A DNA stretch of 64,000 nucleotides, taken from Helicostylum pulchrum (taxonomy: Eukaryota > Mucoromycota > Mucoromycetes > Mucorales > Mucoraceae). The stretch spans positions 372,001 to 436,000 of the forward strand of contig JAIXMO010000008.1 of assembly GCA_025677825.1 (NCBI GenBank), given 5' to 3'. This document shows, in pieces, positions 1 to 10,911 of this stretch; within the stretch, counting starts at the first letter, position 1; every line of letters begins with the position of its first letter. The notes beneath the pieces were generated by a model. It made no database searches and was not told where the DNA came from. It was given only the letters and a program-made list of their open reading frames with translations. The position numbers and the translations under genes were made by a program.

Positions 1-1570
1 TGAGGATCGTTCCATGGAATCAACATACCCATAACAAACACAGAAAGAATATAGATAAAGATGATACGAATAAATACTGACTTGACAGCTTGAGGGATGG
101 CCTTATCGTCAAAATATACAAATATTAATAACCATAGAATTATATACTGCGTTTAATCAATTTACCTTTCTAGGATTTGCTGATTCACCAGCGGAAACAC
201 CAACGATATCTGTTCCGGTCATACTTAATGCAGCTAATACTAAAGCATTTACAACACCAAGAACGCCATTGGAAAATGCTCCCGGATCGTTCCAATACTT
301 AAAGCCGTATACTGTACCACTACCGAAAAAAAAAAATAACAGTCAGTATCTTGTAAAAAAAAAGTATCTGTTTATCGATATACATACCCGATGACACCAC
401 CCGAAGTTAAACAACCAACAATAACAAATATGACAACACAGATAATTTTAATTAAACTAAACCAGTATTCTGCCTCTCCCCAGCCTCTGGCACCATATAA
501 ATTCATACAGAACATAAGAACTAAAAAAATACCGGACCCTATTTTTTTTAAAAAAAAACCAAAATGTCAGTGATAAAACGAACAAACAAATAAAGCGGAA
601 ATACTTTACAAGCCCAATCTGGAACCACGTCAGTCCAAAACCTCATTACAAGCGGAATAGCTATAATACAGATAAGTAAGTGTTACTGAAGTTTGTTACA
701 CAGAGTTTATCTTTATCCAATTATGTATCACTTACCCACTAATTCTGTAAGACGAGAAGCAGTAGAAAGAGTATCATGTTAGCAACAAAGAATTTTTTTT
801 TTATAGAATCAATTGAGCGTTAAAGTAATTTACCAACAGCGACAATAATTGACCAGCATGCCTGCAAAAATAAAAATAAATAAAATAAAATTAAATTAAA
901 AGAAAGTTTTTGCATGAAAAAAAAACTTTACCCAGTAGTTATAACCAATGATAGTACCAAAAGATTTATCGACAAATCGACGACAGTATACCGTAAAGGA
1001 ACCAGAAATCTAAATCAATAATTAGAATAAGAAATGTAGCAAATACATGATACGTACAGGAATATATGCGGCCATTTCGCCTAGTTCTACAGCTACCCAA
1101 AACACAATAAAACCAATGATCGCATAAGCAACCAGCAGACCCGCGGGACCTATACTCTCAAATTTTGTTAGCAACTTTTTGTACAAATAATTCATGCCAA
1201 TTTTTTTTTTTTTTTTTTTTTTACCTGCTTTTGCTAGATTGGCACCAGAGGATAAAAATAAACCTAATATAGAATTGTCATGAATATGTATATAGGAGAA
1301 ATAAAATTTATGCATGCATACCTTGACCTACAACACCACCAATGGAGATCATCTATGCAATATTTACGTTTAGTATATAAATCAAAAAATAATATTAAAT
1401 AAAATTACAGTTAAATGTCTTGCTTTCAAAGTTCTCTTTAATCCTTTATCACCCTCATTAGGATTTAAGGAAGAAATGTCACTAGAAGAACCTGAAGATA
1501 CTTTGACACCGTCCACTTCTTCTTTTATGGACGTGACCTCTATTTTAGAAGTACTTGTTGATTTATACAT
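1..1570 (-). CDS. Amino-acid permease (YAT/APC family), 3' end cut by window edge
   Basis: Plasma-membrane amino-acid/H+ symporter by family. The ATG is at 1570 and opens a polar cytosolic N-terminus of about 50 residues, then exon by exon the hallmark first helices: LKARHLT / MISIGGVVGQG / LFLSSGANLAKAG / GPAGLLVAYAIIGFIVFW and VELGEMAAYIPV, then SGSFTVYCRRFVDKSFG. Near the left edge the usual helix 6–7 motif DIVGVSAGESANPR is followed by KAIPQAVKSVFIRIIF. At least six short introns interrupt it, one of them holding a 21-base poly(A) tract on the coding strand. Roughly the first half of a typical 500–600 residue permease is present; the rest lies outside the window. Family assignment is secure, substrate preference cannot be read from this part. 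Confidence 0.9.
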
Positions 1571-2237
1571 AATATAAGAAAAAAAATAGAAGAAAATAAA
1601 AAAAAAAATGGAAAAAAATAAAAATAAAAATCTGAAAGAATGACTTTTTATATAGTTATTTTAAATCGAAAAAAAAATAAACTTGATTATCCGCCCTTAG
1701 CTATTTAGGGTTTTGTGATGGTTTAGAATGTAATACAACGATCTCGTAGGTGTTTTTGGCCTACTCAACGTATTGCCTATTATAATATTTCTTTCCAATT
1801 ATTCTTTACAATTGCGAAAGTTATTATAAAACCAAAAAAGGTTTACATAAATAAAAAATAAAAAAATGGCGGCATTTTATTTTATTTTTCCTTTTCTCTT
1901 TTTATTACTTCAGCTTGTCAAAAGAGAAAAAAAAATATACCTCATATAATTTAAAAAGATACAGTTTATGTTAGTACGTAATACGTGATGTACTTTCAAC
2001 TTAAAGTTTATGCAATTAACACTTGGCTCTCATATTCGTCATTCGCGATTCATTGACGTGCTCTGGTTGGGTAACACACAAGAAAGATATGAGAAAACAA
2101 TTTTTAGGTATTGCGTCTTTCAGGTAACACCGTAATATTAAGGCTTGGGAGTTTAATATTTACCAGATAATAAAAAATCTAGTTTTATGAAGATCTTAAT
2201 TGATTAAATTAACGCTATCTTTATAAACAATAGATTC

Positions 2238-2280
<43 letters not shown>

Positions 2281-3503
2281 AGTAGCTATTTGGCAGCTTT
2301 TTATATAATTCTATGTTACACTCATATTTTACTGCGGGTGCTTTTATATAAAAGTACTGACGAAAGCTTGTTTATAGGGAGTATTGAGTAATATGTCTTT
2401 AGTCATAGGCAACTTTAAGTAATGACGCATGATTAGAGCGAGGTGTTACAGGGAAATAGATAACGCAGCATAATCCTCGAAAACCAGTGTTATTATTTAT
2501 CGTTTAAATCGATGCACATTGATCTTGAAAAAAGAAAAAAAAGTGCAGCTATTGTTTTAGACTATCTGTATTAAATTATGAGATGTATTGTTTTATCTCG
2601 TTTTGAGCCATCGCAAATAATGCAAGATGAAAGCATTTGGCATAATTGTCATTTTGCTTCCAGTGTTACAATCATTTGATGACCTTTGAAACACTTTTTT
2701 TTTATTATGCTTAAAACTTGATCATTTTTAAGCGACTGAGAAAGAACCAATTACTGCATGTCATTTATTGCGTATATTAGTGTAAGATTCGTTACCCAAT
2801 GTACTAATATTTGAAACAAGGCCTTCCGTCTGCATAAGTTTGAGCTTTTTGATAATACCTTTTTTCCCTAGTAACCTTGATTCAAGATGTACACTTTTCT
2901 TATAAATCATGAATTAATACGTCAAAAAAAAATAGAGTCATTTTTACATTTGCTCTAATGGTTTTAATGTTTAGCGTAACTATTTTATCTCTTGTTATTT
3001 CGATATCTCTTCCTCCGATCACCACCAAATAAATAAGGGTTCTGGTGTAACAATTTGACTTTTTAGATCATTTAAACAAAACCATGGGGACATTTAATAG
3101 ATCGCGTTTCTGTTACGTTTGTATTTTAAAACTTTTTATTTTATTTTACAGAATTCAAAATAATAGATTAGATACAAGTATGGGAGTGAAGAGACCAATA
3201 GGTGATAGACCCCTTTTAGGGATATCCGCAGTTTATACACTTACTCTGATAGTGGTGACACAATGTCAGTTGATAACAGATGATTTTTTAAATACTTATA
3301 TTATAAACTACAATTAGAAACGATAATACTTTGTCAATTTCATCTCAGGTTTGCGACACTCTTTTCCAAAAGTATGCGACATCACTTTGGAAAAAAGGTC
3401 TATTCGTATTCGAATGACAATTTGTTTAGCATTAACCGACAATATCCACCAGTCTGACTGTATTAAAAATACACACTTCTATTTTATTAATCAAGTAGGA
3501 CCA
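1571..3503. other. Gene-free region between permease and carrier
   Basis: No supported gene. A short open frame on + at 3084–3317 has no recognisable domain and low-complexity composition, and I do not call it. A stretch near 3440–3465 (TCCACCAGTCTGACTGTATT) resembles one at 11097–11117 inside an open frame on the minus strand, which suggests a small dispersed-repeat remnant. The 5' flank of the permease must lie at 1571 onwards; no clear TATA box stands out. Confidence 0.5.
2239..2278. repeat. 40-base poly(T) tract
   Basis: An uninterrupted run of T. It could be the poly(A) end of an old minus-strand retrocopy, but no coding remnant is visible beside it, so it is best treated as a simple repeat. 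Confidence 0.9.
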
Positions 3504-4803
3504 TTAATCTATTTCTAATAGTCTCTTCATACGTTCATATACAGCAAAACTGACAGCTACCATCGGCACAACTTTAACATATCCAATACTCAAACCAACA
3601 TAAAATCCCTTGAATCCTTTCACACGGTAAATATCTTTAGCTGTTTCCAAAAGTCCAGTAAATTTGTGTGGATCTAATAATCCTCCTACTTGCATACGTC
3701 TGCGAGTAACTTCCAGAGGGTAGCTACTTGTCTGTGCGACTAAACCAGCAACGCCACCGCATAATAATTCTGCCCATGTTTTGAGCGGAGGTTTATCCAA
3801 CAGCTTTCGTTCACTTGCAGTTATAATCACATCAATATCATCGTCAATTGGGTCGAAATCAAAACTTAGAGGTGCTCTTGTGTATTGGGATATAATAGGA
3901 TCAAATCTACATAATTGTGTCACAACGTGATATGTCCAAAAGGATACACCAGCATAGGGGATCATACCAGCTATAGTGGCGACGAACCCTCGGTAGAAAT
4001 TCAGTGCCTGAAATCTGAAATATTTTCTATCAAGTGCCGCTGGCTCATTGTAAATGTGTTTCATAGTTCCTGATAACGTAGGTCGTCCTTTTCCTTTTTC
4101 ATTTACGTCATAAGCTAATCTGACTCGAACGAGATCTAAAGGGTATGTAAAGAGTACAGAAGTCACGCCTGGAAAAAAAAAAAATGAAAGTATACTTTTT
4201 TAGTCTCCAAAACTTTCCAATTCTTCAAAATATGCTTTACCTGCTAATGATCCTGCAACGAATTGCTTTGATGAAGTCTCTTCTGCTCTTGTCGGCATTA
4301 ATATCTATAAAAATTTCGATTGTGAGCTTTCTTTACGTATTCACGTGAACATTACTATTCTTACGGCGCGGTATTGTTCATATGCTACAAATTTAATTGA
4401 TGCGTAGGGAAATATACGAAGTAAAGTAACTGAATGTCCCTGAAATAACCCTAATAATCCAGAGCTTTGATATATAGCTTGACCAGCTCTAAGCGCGCCT
4501 ACCATAGATCCTACACGATAATTGTTAGCTATCATATAATCCCCCCCTGTATGTATCATTCTTTTATTACCAGTATACTTGTCGAAAATGGGGTTTCTAG
4601 ATTGAAATAGGATCTTTATTCTATCTAAAGGAGCTATAGTGGTTTTTGCCTAAGCAAAAAAAAAAAAAAAAAAAAAAAAGTTCAGCACATGCTAAAAGAG
4701 AAAAAGCCTAATCCGTTACCATACAGCCCGCTATACCACCAGCAAGTCCGGACTTTACAATATAGTCTAAACTCTGTGCTTTCTTCTTTTCACTATTTGC
4801 CAT
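3504..4803 (-). CDS. Mitochondrial carrier, Leu5/SLC25A16-42-like (CoA transport)
   Basis: Inner-membrane solute carrier. The first exon (ATG 4803) reads [19 protein letters not shown] then LAGGIAGCM; the second has the signature [14 protein letters not shown], followed by [20 protein letters not shown] and FVAYEQYRA. The third repeat contains [13 protein letters not shown], the second [14 protein letters not shown]; the protein ends in RMKRLLEID. These are the three P-x-[DE]-x-x-[RK] carrier repeats, and the [13 protein letters not shown] and VRLAYD-like stretches are what I know from yeast Leu5 and the Graves-disease carrier, which move coenzyme A. Four exons, short introns. An acidic insert (PIDDDIDVI) sits between repeats 2 and 3. 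Family assignment is strong; the CoA substrate is inferred from family. Confidence 0.88.
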
Positions 4804-6382
4804 ATTTTACAAAAAGAAAAAGAAACGGGAGAAAAGGAAGGAATAACTAGTTCTCACAAAAAAAAGAAAAGTACTTGAGGTTGAGATTAAAATATTTACC
4901 AGAATTGAAATTCAGATGACAAAGCAAGAACTGACCAATGATGTCGAATTCTTTCATTCTTTTTATCTGCTTAGCATTTCAAGGTAAAAGAAAAATTATT
5001 ATATCCTCTCGATTTACAAAGCATTATGATTATATTTAATAGCTTCAAAACATGGTATTATCTTGTATGATATTAGTAGGAATACCACTAAATAGAGCCA
5101 AAAATATGCCTTTTTTTTTGGAAATAACTTGAGACAGGGAAGTTAATTTGAATGTAACAATAGCACTATTACAATGATATAGACGGTGAACAAGGATAGG
5201 GATGGAGGACGATTACCGTAGAATAACAGGTTTGTGGGATAGTTTTATATGCATGTTTATTCATTTCATTGTGTAATAAAATTCAATGTGGATTAAATTG
5301 TGCTGAATACAATATCATTAATTTAATTTTTGTGGTATTGGTAGACCAGGTATTTTATAAATCTTTTAGTACACGCTTTACTCGTTTTCAAAAATACAAG
5401 CGTATAGTCCCTCTTTTTTTTATATAAGTCAAGTTATGCTACCTTACCTTAAATTCAAACTAAACAACTACCGATTGAAGAACACTCCTTTTCCCATTTC
5501 TAAATGTATAAGCCTTTGAGTAGCATCTAAAAATTCAACACGATTGTTGTATGGTATTGAACAATAAATCCATCCATTTTTATTAAGATGTATAATGTAC
5601 CATCATACCGTATTCCATTTTTATTATCCTCTACTTACGATCCTTAGTAACCCACTTGAGTAATTGCGATCATAACATTCGCATTCGAATAATTAATGTT
5701 ACCGATATTTTTGATGCAGGTTCTTCCATATCTACATGATTCCGACTATTCCTGTAAGTTATAAAAAAAAGGCAAATCTTCGTTCATACTTTACTTTATA
5801 TCAGCGGATTTAGCTGAAGCTAATTTCGATACTCTTTTATATAGCGTACACTACCTTTTTAGTAACTTGAGCACAACAGTTTTTTTTTTTTTTTTTTGTG
5901 CGAATGGTGCGATGAAGTACCACCTAGGGAATAGCTGTCAAACTAATGTATCAGATTATAGACAGTGTACATGATAAATCCCCATCATTCCTATGAACTA
6001 ATACTACAAATAACTCGGCCCGTTTGTTATTCACAACCTTGATTAAGATTAGAGCTCTCTTCCCGGGCTACAATTGTTTCGCAATATATAGTGATCTTTA
6101 ACATATCTGAAATAAAACAACTTTCTTTTCCCTTTCTGAAATTTTTATATGATCTTGTTTGTGAAGCTTTAGTTTTAAGCTATCATAATTTGTAGAGAAA
6201 TATAACTTTTAGAGTTGGAACCAGACGAAATACATTTTATTGATATAGCCATCCAATACAACTTTTAGTTCTGCTTATTTTATTACTTGAATCAATTTTG
6301 CTCCCTATTTTACTATCATCGAAATATTCTCTTTTATAGCTATTATTTTTCCATTCAATAATAAAATTACTTTATTGATTTA
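4804..6382. other. Gene-poor region with one coding relic
   Basis: No intact gene is supported. The only coding-like trace is the frame-broken minus-strand stretch at about 5468–5640, listed separately. The remainder is AT-rich, with a poly(T) tract at 5880–5897. Confidence 0.5.
5468..5640 (-). pseudogene. Frame-broken coding relic of unknown family
   Basis: Two overlapping minus-strand frames each give protein-like sequence: upstream EDNKNGIRYDGTLYIL, then shifted by one base HLNKNGWIYCSIPYNNR and VEFLDATQRLIHLEMGKG before a stop at 5468. The aromatic, strand-like pattern (DGTLYIL ... NGWIYC) would suit a β-propeller-type protein, but I do not recognise it. No ATG, no splice signals that rejoin the frames. 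Most likely a decayed gene fragment. Confidence 0.3.
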
Positions 6383-6790
6383 TTATAATATAGTAAGTAA
6401 TAAATCAATTCGAATAGTCTCTTGGATCCCGTAGCCTGGTTGTCCTCCTTGTCTTTCTGGCTCTGGCTCTGGATGTCTTTCTTGCCGTATTTGTTCCTCT
6501 AGCCATCTGTCTAGCCCCCTCTGCATTTCTTCCTCTCGTTGTCTTGCTTGCTCTGGCTCGTTTTGCTCTCGCTCTCTTCGTCCTGCTCGAAACATTTCTC
6601 TCATTCGCTCTCTTTGTAGTCGTTGAAGACAATTAGGACCAGAAGCTTGATGTCTACGGAGACCTAGCATGCCTACATAGTATTGTTCACATCTGCCACA
6701 CATAGCTTACACACAAACGGTTAGACCCTGATAAATAAAACAATGTAAAAATTCAAAAAACTTACTATCTTTTCTCTTTTTCATTTTCAT
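6383..6790 (-). CDS. Small C2HC zinc-finger protein with Arg/Glu-rich tail (copy A)
   Basis: The long open frame starts at the ATG at 6703, but a short first exon (6766–6790, MKMKKRKD) joins it through an intron with donor GTAAG, a CTAAC branch-like site and acceptor TGTAAG; the same structure is kept in the second copy at 50.9 kb, which supports it. Residues after the join read CGRCEQYYVGMLGLRRH-x6-C. This has exact classical finger spacing up to the histidine (C-x2-C-x3-Y-x5-L-x2-H) with Cys as fourth ligand. The rest is a highly charged RE/EQ-rich helix, then a hydrophobic end (IRIDLLLTIL). About 115 residues. The family is unknown to me; nucleic-acid binding through the finger is inference. 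Its neighbourhood is repeat-rich. Confidence 0.6.
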
Positions 6791-7139
6791 TTTAATAAAT
6801 TGTATTTGTATAAAATAAAAGCAATGGATGAAAGAAAGAAAAAAGGGGAAAGAGAAGACATGTGTATATAGTTTTATATATCAAACAAAGGATAATTATA
6901 AGATTGTTTTTACTGTACTGTTTAAGGTATTGTAGTTTGTAGTAAATTTACTGAAATAACTGTTTCTTTGTCGCTAATGAAATCTACCCAAATATGCAAG
7001 AAACCAAAATAATCGTAAACAATCCCCCCCCCCCCAAAAAAATGAGCTTTTCTCAAATCACATGCTTCCTGTCGAGAGAAATAAAGCAACCATGTACATG
7101 CTCAGAAAAAAAAGTGCTAGATATTACTTTTTCACATAC
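6791..7139. repeat. 5' flank of copy A, homologous to 51317–51553
   Basis: The upstream DNA of this gene matches that of the copy at 50.9 kb with small indels: shared stretches include GGATAATTATAAGATTGTTT, CTGAAATAACTGTTTCTTTG and TAATGAAATCTACCCAAATA. Homology continues to a shared AAAGCAACCATGTAC near 7085 and 51543. So the two genes come from one duplicated segment of roughly 0.7 kb including the promoter. Confidence 0.75.
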
Positions 7140-7239
7140 CTTCTTGATATTCATCTTCAATCGTCCAGCAGCTAGGAATTACCGCCTGTATACCTTTATG
7201 GAAGGCAGTTGCTCTAAGAGGAGCCGTACCAGTTTGAAC
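7140..7239 (-). other. Isolated exon-like open stretch
   Basis: On the minus strand an open stretch gives VQTGTAPLRATAFHKGIQAV then IPSCWTIEDEYQE and ends at a good donor, G|GTATGT. It reads like a real exon but no partner exon can be joined on either side. It may be a stranded fragment of a decayed gene. Family not recognised. Confidence 0.25.
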
Positions 7240-7690
7240 GAAAAACAAAAATAAAAAAATAAGAATAAAGAAAAAAAAAATATGGCAATTTCTCCTAAAG
7301 AAATTTCAAGGTATTTTATTACATCAGTTCAATAAATTCAGAGTATTTTTTTTTTTTTTTTTTTTTTTGTATTAAGTATAAACTTTATTGATTCATTAAA
7401 TGAGGGGAGAATTAAATAAAAAGACTAGTTGGACAAGAAAAGTTGGATAATTGAGCTCCATTTTTCGGTAGTGGTATGATTTGACTTAAAATTTAGGCCG
7501 TAGCCCCTAAGAAAAACGTTTTTACTTTTACTATCAATGGATCGAAAATTTGAAATCAAAAATTTGGATAATGTATTTCATATCCTGCGATTTTCTATCT
7601 CGACCAATGAAGACATACAACTCCTATTCCTGACACCCCTCCAGTTAAATATTTGAAATCACAACAATCAAATCTAACCACACGTAACGA

Positions 7691-7970
7691 TTATAGTTAA
7701 TTAATTTCGAAGCATAGCTGACGAACCAAACTTATTACCCGAAAGGGAGGAGACTCTTGTTGTCCCATCCTTTTTTTATATTATTTATTTTATTTTATTT
7801 CTTTACTTTTTGTATGGATAAGGTTCTAAATTATCTCAAGTAACATTTTATAATTATATTTATCATTTTTTTTCGAATTAATAAAGAAAAGATAGTAACA
7901 AAACAAGAGTCTCCTCCCTTTTGGGTAATAAGTGGTTCGTCAGCTATGCTTCGAAATTAATTAACTATTA
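7691..7970. mobile_element. MITE-like element with ~65-base terminal inverted repeats
   Basis: Left arm 7694–7762 and right arm 7902–7967 are inverted copies with very few differences: left starts TAGTTAATTAATTTCGAAGC, right ends with its complement. The arms enclose about 140 AT-rich bases with no open frame. TTA lies directly outside both ends (7691–7693 and 7968–7970) and may be a target-site duplication. A third copy of the arm motif GGAGACTCTTGTTG stands just outside at 7985–7998, next to the recombinase relic, so the arms may derive from the ends of a larger element. Confidence 0.65.
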
Positions 7971-8024
7971 TCCTTCATTGGGCCGGAGACTCTTGTTGTG
8001 TATTCAGAGTAAAGTGACGGTACT

Positions 8025-8199
8025 TCATAGAACAAGATCGGTAAAATTGGTGATGGAAGCCCGATTCAAACGATAATAAATGTCGCAAATCGGCGAAGAG
8101 GCCCAAGAACCGTGAGTGAAAACATCCTCTAGTTTAGCACCCGCGAGAATGGCACGAGTGGATCCAACAGCTCGAGCCTTAATTGCCTTTCGACGGGAT
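8025..8199 (-). pseudogene. C-terminal fragment of a tyrosine-recombinase transposon
   Basis: The minus frame reads SRRKAIKARAVGSTRAI then LAGAKLEDVFTHGSWASS and ICDIYYRLNRASITNF before a stop. The pattern 'R-x-G-x-(T/S)-R ... AGA-LEDV-x-x-GSWAS-S ... -YYR' is the catalytic C-terminus of tyrosine recombinases of the Crypton/Ngaro/DIRS kind: the H/W region followed by the nucleophilic Tyr. About 57 residues remain. The frame is closed upstream by TAA, so the N-terminal core and any reverse transcriptase are gone. The class of the parent element cannot be told from this piece. Confidence 0.6.
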
Positions 8200-8405
8200 A
8201 CTTATTTATTTGAAAATATGATCTTTTTATGACACTTAGTGGCCGTCGGTATCTCCAATAATGGGTGATTTTTCATTTCGTTTTCGTTAATATCGTTTTC
8301 TGATAGTAGGAAACATTTTTTCGCCCAAAATGTACATTGTATTTCTCTCAGGAATGAATTTAAAGAATCTGAGCGCTAACAAGTTTAATATTATTCAGAG
8401 AGAAG

Positions 8406-8427
8406 AAAACACTGAATTCAGTGTTTT
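8406..8427. repeat. 22-base perfect palindrome
   Basis: The half-site AAAACACTGAA is followed directly by its reverse complement. It lies between two decayed coding pieces of the same strand and might be a transposon end or merely chance; related half-sites (ATTCAGCGTTTTT, 8459 on) occur nearby. Confidence 0.6.
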
Positions 8428-8469
8428 TTTAATGTAATTCAGATCCGATACTAATGTGATTCAGCGTTT

Positions 8470-8722
8470 TTATTCACTGCATTTAATGTCATTCGGGACA
8501 GGAATAACACGCAAATTAGTGCTGGAAGCATCTGTACTATTAGCAATAATAACTCCCTGCCCCTTTAAAACGCCTATCATCTCAAATCGATTTCTCTTAG
8601 TTGTTCTGCTCGATTAGCAAACGCAACTCTCCCATTATTACATCTGCAGATTCGGGTTTTTCCAAAACTCTTTGTAAAAGGTTAGTCGTATATTTTTGGA
8701 AATTGTTAGTTTTAGGTGGCAT
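8470..8722 (-). pseudogene. Decayed ORF beside the recombinase relic
   Basis: From an ATG at 8722 the minus strand reads MPPKTNNFQKYTTNLLQRV, LEKPESADVIMGELRLLIEQ, NN and a stop at 8597. In another frame a coherent continuation follows: IGVLKGQGVIIANSTDASS and TNLRVIPVPNDIKCSE. A nonsense codon plus a frameshift in otherwise protein-like sequence is what a dying gene looks like. It may be the N-terminal part of the same element as the recombinase fragment at 8025–8199 (same strand, 270 bases apart), which is inference. Confidence 0.4.
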
Positions 8723-8954
8723 GGTATTCCAGTAAAAATGCTTTAAAAAGAAAAAACTTCTATTATACGATGGTGGTTATTAAGTAAAGGTAAGATCCAG
8801 GATAATAACATGACGATAATGTTGGATTGGTAATTTTTATGGCTGTTTTAATGAATTTTTTATTTCAGTTAAATTCCAGCATTTTCTTTTTTTGCCGTGA
8901 TTCGTTCTTTATTCTCTTTTATCTCATATTTGAATATTCTATTTTATTTTAAAT

Positions 8955-10547
8955 ATGAAGAGTTTGATTGATTATACCGTGGTAAACACGGACATAGCCT
9001 TTTTACTTGGTGTCGCTATTTACTATTACTTTTTTATGTTTGGTAAAGTAGATCTATTTTTTTTATTTTATTTTTATTTATTTTTTTCCTTTTTTTTTCC
9101 TTTTTTTTTCCTTTTTTTTTTTCTTTTTTTTTTAAGACATAATGGCATAGTTGTACTAATTCAGAGTGCTATAGGTAAAACTACACCTATACTTATACCT
9201 ACTATTAAAGTTGAAACCCAAAACAGGGAAATTAAAAATACTACTGGTAAGTAAAAAAGCGTATATATATTTTTTTGGAAGAAGAAGACTGGTTCTGCTT
9301 CTGCTATCAAAAGGATATTATGGTTAACGCGTTTGCCCTCTAACAGAACTTACTGTAACCAAAGAAACTAAGAATGAAATAAAAAAAACGGATCCTGCCG
9401 CAGTCAAGGTAACATCAAGTTATTTTTTTTACTTTATTTTGAAACAGGTTATCCTGACTATTAGTATTTTTGTTGTAGGTGGCGCCAAACAATACATCAT
9501 TACTAGCTAAAAATGATGTCACTCCCGCACCTAGTTCTGTAACAGCAACTCCTGAAGCAATTAAAAAAGTTGTTGGATCACCCAAGCCCGCTGTTTTTAA
9601 TGCTACAAAGGCACTTATTTTACCCAAAGCACCCAAGCCTGTTCTCGCTGCGCATAATACTACTACAGCTTCTATTACTTTGAAGGAACGTGAGTATATC
9701 AACTCGTTGCCCAAGGCCCCTAAACTTACTCCCGTTGATGCTAATGTCGCCCGCGCTGTCGCCAACGCTGTTTCTAAGTCTGTATCTGAGTCTCCCAAAC
9801 CATCTCTTGCAGCTTGCAATTCTACAGTCGCTTCTCAATTATCACAATCTGAACAAAGCTGTCAACAAGATAAGGCTGGTTCAAATATCGAAGATAATTC
9901 TTCTCCATCGTCTACAGCCCCCACCAGTAGTAGCTCAGTACACTCTGGAACCAACACATTCGCTGATACTGCTGCCGCATCTGTTACTGCTTCTCCCGCC
10001 GCTTCCGCTTCTGCTTCGAATGAACAACAGAGCAATAGCAACTTTTATGGCACTACTTGGGATAAGTTGTTCGGTGAAAGTATAACAAACAATAAACCAT
10101 TAAGCTTGAACAATACGACTGTATTCAACTTAAACAACGCCAAAAATAAAGAGTGGTCAAGAGAAGAAAAGATTCACAAACAATCTCAATCGCATTTATC
10201 AAAGATGAGAAACAGATGTGATTACTGGCCTGCTTGTACCAACAAGAACTGTAAGTTCTCTCATCCAACAGCACCATGCAGGTAATATATAAGAGGAGTT
10301 ACCAAAAAAAAAAAGTGTACTAATAGTTTTTTTTGTTTGTAATATTAGAGCTGGAGATAAATGTACATTCGGTAAGAGATGTTCATATATTCATCCTAAA
10401 GATTTAGCTGAGCCACCTAAAAAGCGTAGTAACTCAACTGGAACTCCAAATCATAACTCGACAACAGGACCTCCTAAACGTATTGCGTCCTCTGGTGGAA
10501 ACACCCGCAATAACAATCGTTACAGTGCTATGTCACTTAAAAAATAA
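8955..10547 (+). CDS. Nab2/ZC3H14-like CCCH zinc-finger protein
   Basis: The C-terminus carries two Nab2-type fingers across an intron: RCDYWPACTNKNCKFSHPTA then PCRAGDKCTFGKRCSYIHPK, ending in a basic Ser/Asn-rich tail and SLKK. 'C-x-YWPAC' followed by 'F-HP' is the signature of Nab2/ZC3H14, nuclear poly(A)-binding proteins in mRNA export and tail-length control. The middle (from 9480) is a Ser/Ala/Thr-rich linker. Exons 9136–9246, 9347–9407, 9480–10281 and 10349–10547 keep frame by good GT–AG junctions. The start is uncertain: the open frame from ATG 8955 (MKSLIDYTVVNTDIAFLLGV) does not join the next exon by a strong donor. Two fingers are fewer than the five to seven of known Nab2. Confidence 0.65.
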
Positions 10548-10911
10548 CTTATGCACATACATATTTAAAAAAAAAAAAGACAAATACCTTATTATACCAA
10601 TTGTCTATGTTAGATAATAAAGTTTTTTTTTTATATAAATTCCTGCAGCTGGTAAATATTGGCAAATGGTTGTCGTTTTCAAAAATTTAGTTTGTCTGTT
10701 TGGGATAGGCCAAATTGGCGTTACTGAGTGAAGGCTTTAATTCTTTCTTTTCGCTTTTAAAACTAAGTGTGCAAAAAACCATAAACCTTTTTAAGTCTGA
10801 TAAGTTCTTGCTATTGATGTATCTACGTATTATATTGCAGAAATACTAATTTGTACAATCTTATACAAGTGTCATACTCCTGAGTTCCTTCGTCGTCGTT
10901 AGTCGTCTCAG

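Noticed and set aside
2239..2278. Poly(T) tract as evidence for a retrotransposon insertion
   Set aside because: Similar homopolymers are everywhere in this genome and no coding remnant or target duplication is adjacent.
3084..3317. 77-residue open frame on +
   Set aside because: No protein-like pattern, AT-driven composition, no homologous copy; chance frame.
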